NCBI RefSeq assembly: GCF_001949145.1
Contig: NW_019091522.1
Coordinates: 537,159-601,158, forward strand
Direction of reading: 5' to 3'
Source: Acanthaster planci
Taxonomy: Eukaryota > Echinodermata > Asteroidea > Valvatida > Acanthasteridae
Length of the DNA stretch: 64,000 nucleotides
The notes under the pieces were generated by a model. The model was given only the letters and a program-made list of their open reading frames with translations, was not told where the DNA came from and did no database searches. The position numbers were made by a program, and so were the translations under genes. Every line of letters starts with the position of its first letter. Positions within the stretch are counted from its first letter, which is position 1. This document shows positions 58,644-64,000 of the stretch, piece after piece.

Positions 58644-61127
58644 CCATAAACTTACCTTTCGTCATCCACCATTTTATTAGAGGATCCATGAAAAGAATTT
58701 TCTTATTATCACTTTTTTGTGTGTCTCTGTACTCTTCTTAAATGTATGAAGACTGTTTGACATTTTTTTTTGGAATTACGTAAACTACAAAGCGCACTTT
58801 TAAATATTACAAATTGACCAAGCATTTCTGGACGAGTGAGGACGCTTTTCTTTTGATGTAACTCCAGGAAGACATGGTTCAGTTTGCATGTTTTCATGTT
58901 CAAATTGTGGACTCCAAATTTGCTATCTGAAAACACTTCCGTGAAAAGGTTGCTCGCTTATTGCCATATACTTACACAACAATAAATTACCAAAGGAAAT
59001 GAAACCTACGATAGCAGTGTTGACAAAATCTAGAAGTTTTCTGTACACAAATCAGTGCAACATTGAGGCTTGGTGGCTTAGATGACATAGTTTTGCTCAT
59101 GAATATGCAAATTTCATAGCATAAAAACCAAAACAGCTCCAAAATATGGGTTAAAATTGCAAAACAAAATTTTTAAATCAGGTAAATTGAAACCTGGAGG
59201 TGTAATTTCAAGGGTTTTAGTGCAATTTAGCAAAATACTTCTATCTTATGGTCCCCCGCATACCATAGAGTCATATACCACACGCAGTTTGTTATTGCAC
59301 ATTGGTTACGTTCAGTCTGAAATCCTTATCCCGAAAGATGCGGAGGAAAACTCTAGTTGTTGCTTTCGGAAACGAAATTTCCGGTATTTTTTCCATTATT
59401 TCTTTGCTTGTCCTCCAAGTTGCCGCCTGTGCCATGGTGCCACCTTGCGATTTTTTTTTTTAGAAAAAGTTCATTTATCAGTTCATCTTGTTCAAATAAA
59501 CTGGCTCAACATCACTGTTGGAGGCATACCTTCTTTCTGTTTCGTTATTACTGGTCTGTTTTCTCACAAAAAGTCCTCCTTTAATGATGTTTGTTTCACC
59601 TCTAGTTTCAACATCATGGTGCTCTCATAGACATAAAACTGTACATGTTTATGTAAAGAAAGGCAATATTTAAAAAAATGGGGCAAACTGTTACTATTCC
59701 CCAATAGTTATTTTATTTGGTTCATTGCTCGTGACTATGAAAACGCAGGTCGAGCAAACTATGGCATATACTCATGCCCGTTGCCTTAACAGGGTGCTAG
59801 GGAAAATACATGTAATCCTTTCCAAAACCCTTTAAAAGAAATCGCTATGTGGGAGTTGTCGGGTGCAGTCTACTAATTCAAGTGAGAAATTCTGGCAAGC
59901 TCATTAGCATTAATGGCCCCTGCATTTTTTTTTATTGTTGGCCCCCAAAATTGTGAGAGTGTGCAAATCCTTGCCAGGATCAACTCCCAGGGACTTTGGG
60001 CTTTCGTCTAAGAGCAGAATGGCTAAAAATGCAGTTGCAAATGGTCACACCTGAAAAATGGCTGCAAGCAAATTCGGGGGAAAAAATCACTTTTCGAGGA
60101 GTTATTTTGTTTTGTGGGAATAACTAATGTAACCGGTTAACCCACCGAAAATTGAAAAGAAATTGATAGATTAGGGACCAGACAATAATTTAATTTGTGT
60201 TCCAGAAACCTCAGGGATCGATGTTGGTATGCATGTTATTGGGCCCTGAACTGCGCTGATTTTACACTGTTTTCAGTGGGGCTTGAATTAGTGGACTAAA
60301 TCCTGCTGCCTAATAAACGCAAGCAAGCCTGGTACATTTAGTACACACGTGTCTCGCACGAGGGGGAAGTTTTGAACCTCACCGTTGTTCAAAATGAGGC
60401 TCCAATACGTGTTCGACAAAAATTATGGATTTACCCTTCCCAATGACCTGTGGGGGGTGGAGGTTGGGGAAGAGCAAAACCGTTGCAAACTTGTACGAAT
60501 TTGAACAGGAATGTGTTGAGGCAGTTATAGCCGAGCACTGAAAGCAGAAACAATAAGTGTTCGACAAAAATTATGCATTTTCCCTTTCCAACGCCCTTAA
60601 AGGGGGGGGGTATGTCTATGGCCTCATATAACAGACACAGCACCTTGGATTACTTTCTGTGGCGATGAGTGGAGTTGGCTGGAGTGACAGCGAATGGCGC
60701 CCTCTACAACCCCTTGCCCTTATGTAACTAATTCACCCTCAACCCATGGCAAGGCCCATGTGCTCATTGTGAATGAAATGGCGTGATGTTTTGATGTTCA
60801 ACTTGCAGAAGTCCTTTAGGTAAATCACAAATAGCGTCCAATTGGGTATCGAGTTAAAACACGAAACGCTAAATTCAGGATCAAAAACATAAAGTCACCG
60901 GTGATTTAATTTCAGTTAAGATACAAAATCTCAAAGATAGTATCAATTTCAAACATAAATAGCACCGCGAAGCGTCACAGGACTGGACGAAGTTTAACAT
61001 TATCGTCTTTCACCCGGTGAGGGCAGACAGATTGCTAGAAACAGAAGTCCGAAGATAATTCTATGTTCGTTATGTTTTGAACATTTTGTTGTGTTTCATA
61101 TTAATCCCACCGTTACTCTGTAGTGCC
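58644..61127. other. Intergenic region between the homeobox-like gene and AGPS
   Basis: No gene recognised. The 157-codon plus frame 59157-59630 is Cys/Phe-rich and looks spurious. A direct repeat 'gtgttcgacaaaaattatg' occurs at about 60411 and 60560, about 150 bp apart, each followed by pyrimidine-rich sequence and a G run. The AGPS promoter should lie in the last few hundred bp. No TATA box is evident. Confidence 0.45.
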
Positions 61128-61292
61128 ATGGCTTCCAAAGAACGCACTAAGGTGATTTTGGGGCATCTCAAGCCAACAATCAGCAGCGAGGAGGCTGCCT
61201 CGACGCGAACGGGGGATTTTGTATGCCGGGGATACAGTACCGGTAGCGTGGCTGTCGAGGCGAGTGGTACCGTCCAAAGAGACGAGGAGACG
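61128..61292 (+). CDS. AGPS: AGPS exon 1 (PTS2-like N terminus)
   Basis: 55 codons from MASKERTKVILGHLKPTISS to RDEET, donor ACG|GTATGT, phase 0. The presequence is poorly conserved between phyla, as in other AGPS proteins. Confidence 0.85.
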
Positions 61293-63816
61293 GTATGTAG
61301 TCGGCCTAGAACCGTTGATCGTGTTGATATCTTGGTAGTAGTTGCGTCACGTGTGGTAGGGCCTATTACATTTTTTAGACTGGGGCATAAGTCAAGCATA
61401 CTTTGATTAGTATTACTGTTTACCATCAAGTTTTGTCCGGTGCAAGGCCTATGCCATTGACCGTTGACATGTTTGAGTTAAATTGAGAAAGAATCAACAC
61501 TTTCAATACCCCCAGAAACAGAACCGTGGCCCAGTGTGGGGCTCGTCGTCCGCCGCGCTCCCACAGTGTCGGGGGTACGGGGTCGAAACGTCAGCCCTCC
61601 AACTTTTTGATTAGTATTTTAGGTCACTATAGCCAGCAAGCAGTTTGCAGCAGTCATTGTATACAGTATGTATGTTTCAAAATGAGAGATTGAAAATGAC
61701 AGTGAATATTTGACCATTAAACAGTAGGCCTACCGATTGTTTTTTTGCCAGCACAGCAAGTGAACATGCACTTTGAGTGAGTGTTTAATTGCCATGCACA
61801 TAACTTTTCAGAAATAAATGTGCATCAGTCCATGGAGACTGTATATTCCTACTCATAGGATCAATCTAAATTTATGTTTGCATCGTTTGCACTATTCGCT
61901 CTTTGGACGCTACCGCCATAGGCATGCAGAGCCTCAGTCTGGCAGATAAATATGACCGGTTCAGTGATTCCTATGTACATGTATGTTGCTAATTTTTCAT
62001 GTGCTGCATCAGCTCTGGTACCATGCAATTGGACAAAGCAATTCTGATGTGATTGTACAAACTGCCAGTTCGAGGCTCTGTATGCCTATGGCGTCAGCGT
62101 GCAAAGCGTGAGTAGCAGCCTGATTTTATTGTCTTTTGCTTTATAGAGAGAACAGGGTTCTGAGAGAAAGAATTCCCCGTTTCTGACCGTCAGTCCCTAT
62201 TAACTTGATTCGAACTCATTGAAAGTATGGGCAAACCAAAGTTTCAAGACATTTCAAGTTTTTAGCATGTAGATGTAGCAGTGTCTAAGCAACCTGTTGA
62301 TAATTGTTAACATGCCTCTAAACTTCCAGTACATGTCGTTTCATGTTGGACCTTTTTCAGGATACAAGGAGACCCATACAGTTGCATGACTGTGCTGCCA
62401 CCTCGGCACCACCTGACAAAACTCCCAGGATTCCCAAAGTCAGGTATCATTCACCTCATGCACATTTAAAGTAACTGGGCCTTTTCCATTTTAAATATTT
62501 CAATGTCAGAGAGGTGAAAATTCCGGTAGGTGTCTTGGAGCTAATCATCATCATAAATCTCTTGTCAGAACAATACTTGGTAATGTACCTTCTGTGTCAT
62601 GAGAACAGCGGTGTAGTGAGCGGGGGTGTGGAGGGGTGTTGCACCCCCCCAATAATTCTTTTCAGTCGGTAAATAAAGGGTCAGTCATCAAATGAACTGC
62701 AGTTGACGTCATGAAGTATCGATGTACATCGACCAGTCGGTAAATCGATCCCTGGCACCCCCCCCAAAGAAAATGCCTTCGCTATGCCGCTGCATGAGAA
62801 ACAAGCTAAGTTCCGTCCCCAAACTGTGAGCCTCTTCTTATATATATATATATAAGTATATCATTCACCTCATGCATATTTAAAGTAATATGAGGAGAAA
62901 CTGTCAGAAAAACTTCTTGAGAGATAACTTTACAGGATGTTTATGCACATGAGGTATAATGAAACAAGTGCCAAATCTTTTTGAGGGGGGTGGGTGGATA
63001 AAAATTACCGGTCTTCTGATATGTAGTTATTTCGATTCTAATCTTAGTGTTAGAATCATCCAACACCACGGTTGAAGTAATATTCCACCACTTAATAATG
63101 CGCTAGTTATGTACTAGTAGGGCAATAGTCTGAATGACTAATGTGTTCTTAGTACTTCTTTTTTCAAGACATTAAGGCTGCATGAAGTACAGATTCTTTA
63201 AGTGTCAATTAACTTTGAAGAAAAGTGGTCAAAATGTTCTAAGCACATGTAGGCACTTGATTTGGGGTTTGATATGCGTCACTCATTATAGTACGTTGCT
63301 AGTGTGGGTGCACCTGTATTCCTTAAGTGCCAGTTAACATTTCAAGACACAATAACAGAAATGTTCCAATCAGGTTGGGTGAGTTGGGATTTGATACGTG
63401 TCACTCATTATAGTACGTCATTAGTGTGGGGGCATCTGTATTCCTTAAGTGCCAGTTACATGTATGTGTTTGAAGAAACAATAGCAGAAATGTCTCAAGC
63501 ACGTTGGGTGATTGCAGGTTTGAATATGTCACTTGTGACAGTATACATGTCTACATGTACTTGAAGCAGTATTGATTGCATGGTTTCAGTTGCAAGCTTA
63601 CATGTACATTATGCAATATAAACTGAGGAATTAATTATCAATTGATTAAAGAAGTTGTGTAGTTGTTTAATATTTATTTATAATGAGCATTGCTTTGGTG
63701 ACTAACTTTTGATTTCTTTGTTTCAGACAAGATGTGTTGAAATGGAATGGTTGGGGCTACAGAGACTCCAAATTTGTGATTGATGACAAAGAGAATATCT
63801 CATTCAGTGGGAGCAG
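61128..63816 (+). CDS. AGPS: Alkylglycerone-phosphate synthase (AGPS), 5' part, three exons, continues beyond the window
   Basis: AGPS is the peroxisomal flavoenzyme that swaps the acyl chain of acyl-DHAP for a fatty alcohol, the committed ether-bond step of plasmalogen synthesis. Exons seen: 61128-61292, 62361-62443, 63727-63816. ATG in a strong GCCATGG context. Residues 6-14, RTKVILGHL, sit where other AGPS proteins have a PTS2 signal (R-L-x5-H-L); here position 2 is Thr. Cys-33 within DFVCRG is a candidate processing site. Exon 3 codes QDVLKWNGWGYRDSKFVI and SFSGSR, matching the invariant 'VMKWNGWGY.DSKF' start of the mature enzyme. All three exons join in frame, and the last ends phase 2 before the expected Tyr-Pro. 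FAD-binding and catalytic domains lie to the right of the window. Confidence 0.93.
61500..61620 (+). mobile_element. Short repeat resembling the Penelope-like 3' end (GTCGAAACGTCAG)
   Basis: GGTCGAAACGTCAGCCCTCC here closely resembles the TCGAAATGTCAGGCCCTCC segment at the end of the Penelope-like remnant near 42990. A GC-rich, self-complementary stretch (CCCAGTGTGGGGCTC... CCACAGTGTCGGGG) precedes it. Probably a second, shorter relic with a hammerhead-like 3' end, in AGPS intron 1. Confidence 0.35.
62361..62443 (+). CDS. AGPS: AGPS exon 2
   Basis: 83 nt after a CCTTTTTCAG acceptor. Codes DTRRPIQLHDCAATSAPP and DKTPRIPKV, a variable linker, with a split Arg codon at a GTATCA donor. Confidence 0.8.
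62607..62795. mobile_element. Foldback element with GCGGYRTAGYGA ends and C/G runs
   Basis: The left end AGCGGTGTAGTGAGCGGGGG and the inverse of the right end (AGCGGCATAGCGAAGGCATT) are similar. Inward, GGGGTGTTGCACCCCCCC and CCTGGCACCCCCCCC mirror each other, and GTCGGTAAATAAAGG recurs near the right as CAGTCGGTAAATCGA. Degenerate non-autonomous element in AGPS intron 2. Confidence 0.45.
62838..62853. repeat. (TA)n microsatellite
   Basis: Simple TATATA run of about eight units in AGPS intron 2. Confidence 0.85.
63193..63562. repeat. Tandem minisatellite, about 122-125 bp unit, three diverged copies
   Basis: Unit starts 'attccttaagtgccagtta' occur at 63193 (diverged), 63318 and 63440. Each is followed by 'caataacagaaatgt', a TTGGGTGA segment and, in the first two, 'cactcattatagtacgt'. 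The copies have diverged by substitutions and small indels. Lies in AGPS intron 2. Confidence 0.8.
63727..63816 (+). CDS. AGPS: AGPS exon 3 (KWNGWGY motif)
   Basis: 90 nt, acceptor TTTGTTTCAG, donor AG|GTAACT. Carries the hallmark KWNGWGYRDSKF of the family. Confidence 0.95.
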
Positions 63817-64000
63817 GTAACTTAATCTTATATTCGTTATTCTGCTTTGAAACTTTTGCCTCAGTTGTTAGATCTTCTTAGTTTTCCAAACAGGAAATTT
63901 ATCCAGGTATGATTGGTTTTAGAGAAAAAAATCCCAGATAAATGTTTCAGTCCCAGCAGCCCCCAAGATTTATTCCAGCTTTGACCATCTCCATTGCCCC

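Noticed and set aside
59157-59630. 157-codon plus-strand frame between the homeobox-like gene and AGPS
   Set aside because: Hydrophobic and Cys-rich with poly-T-derived Phe runs, and no family resemblance.
1-64000. CRISPR arrays, operons or prokaryotic genes
   Set aside because: No regularly spaced repeats with unique spacers and no ribosome-binding-site-led gene runs. The DNA is clearly intron-bearing animal sequence.

Overview
This is animal nuclear DNA. Coding sequence is split into short exons with GT/AG introns, and long AT-rich spacers are full of degraded mobile elements. The left half is saturated with the palindromic motif ACATGTACATGT. That motif, the gene content and the repeat types (Penelope-like, CR1/L2-like, pogo-like and foldback elements) fit a marine invertebrate deuterostome. 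I favour an echinoderm, possibly a sea star, over a lancelet or hemichordate; this is an impression from sequence texture and was not tested. Nearly all long open frames in the spacers look like chance ORFs.

Five genes could be identified by reading through splice sites. (1) On the minus strand at 22.1 kb is the first coding exon of a type I diacylglycerol kinase; the window to its left (about 22 kb) appears to be its first intron. (2) On the minus strand, 47170 to 39137, is a complete six-exon phosphopantothenoylcysteine synthetase gene (PPCS, coenzyme A synthesis, about 340 aa). Its second intron has the terminal dinucleotides, donor and branch site of a U12-type AT-AC intron. (3) On the plus strand, 48110 to 54391, is a complete eight-exon Golgi sulfotransferase of the CHST15 (GalNAc4S-6ST) family, about 440 aa, divergently arranged with PPCS with 0.94 kb between the start codons. 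(4) On the plus strand, 56997 to 58643, is a three-exon gene whose predicted 244-aa protein holds a gap-free but very divergent homeodomain. It has Gln instead of Asn at position 51 and an intron exactly at homeodomain position 46/47. (5) On the plus strand from 61128 to the right edge are the first three exons of alkylglycerone-phosphate synthase (AGPS, peroxisomal ether-lipid synthesis) with a PTS2-like N terminus.

Layout: 1-22 kb, DGK intron 1 with ACATGTACATGT arrays and a pogo-like MITE; 22-39 kb, gene-poor spacer with foldback elements, a LINE remnant, an exact 198-bp duplication, several hairpins and two promoter-like spots; 39-54.4 kb, the divergent PPCS/sulfotransferase pair; 57-58.6 kb, the homeobox-like gene; 61-64 kb, AGPS. 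The genes are unrelated in function apart from general lipid, cofactor and glycan metabolism.

The strongest candidates for something undescribed are the Q51 homeodomain gene, the AT-AC intron in PPCS, the perfect 27-bp-arm palindrome at 29.8 kb and the miRNA-precursor-like hairpin at 37.5 kb.
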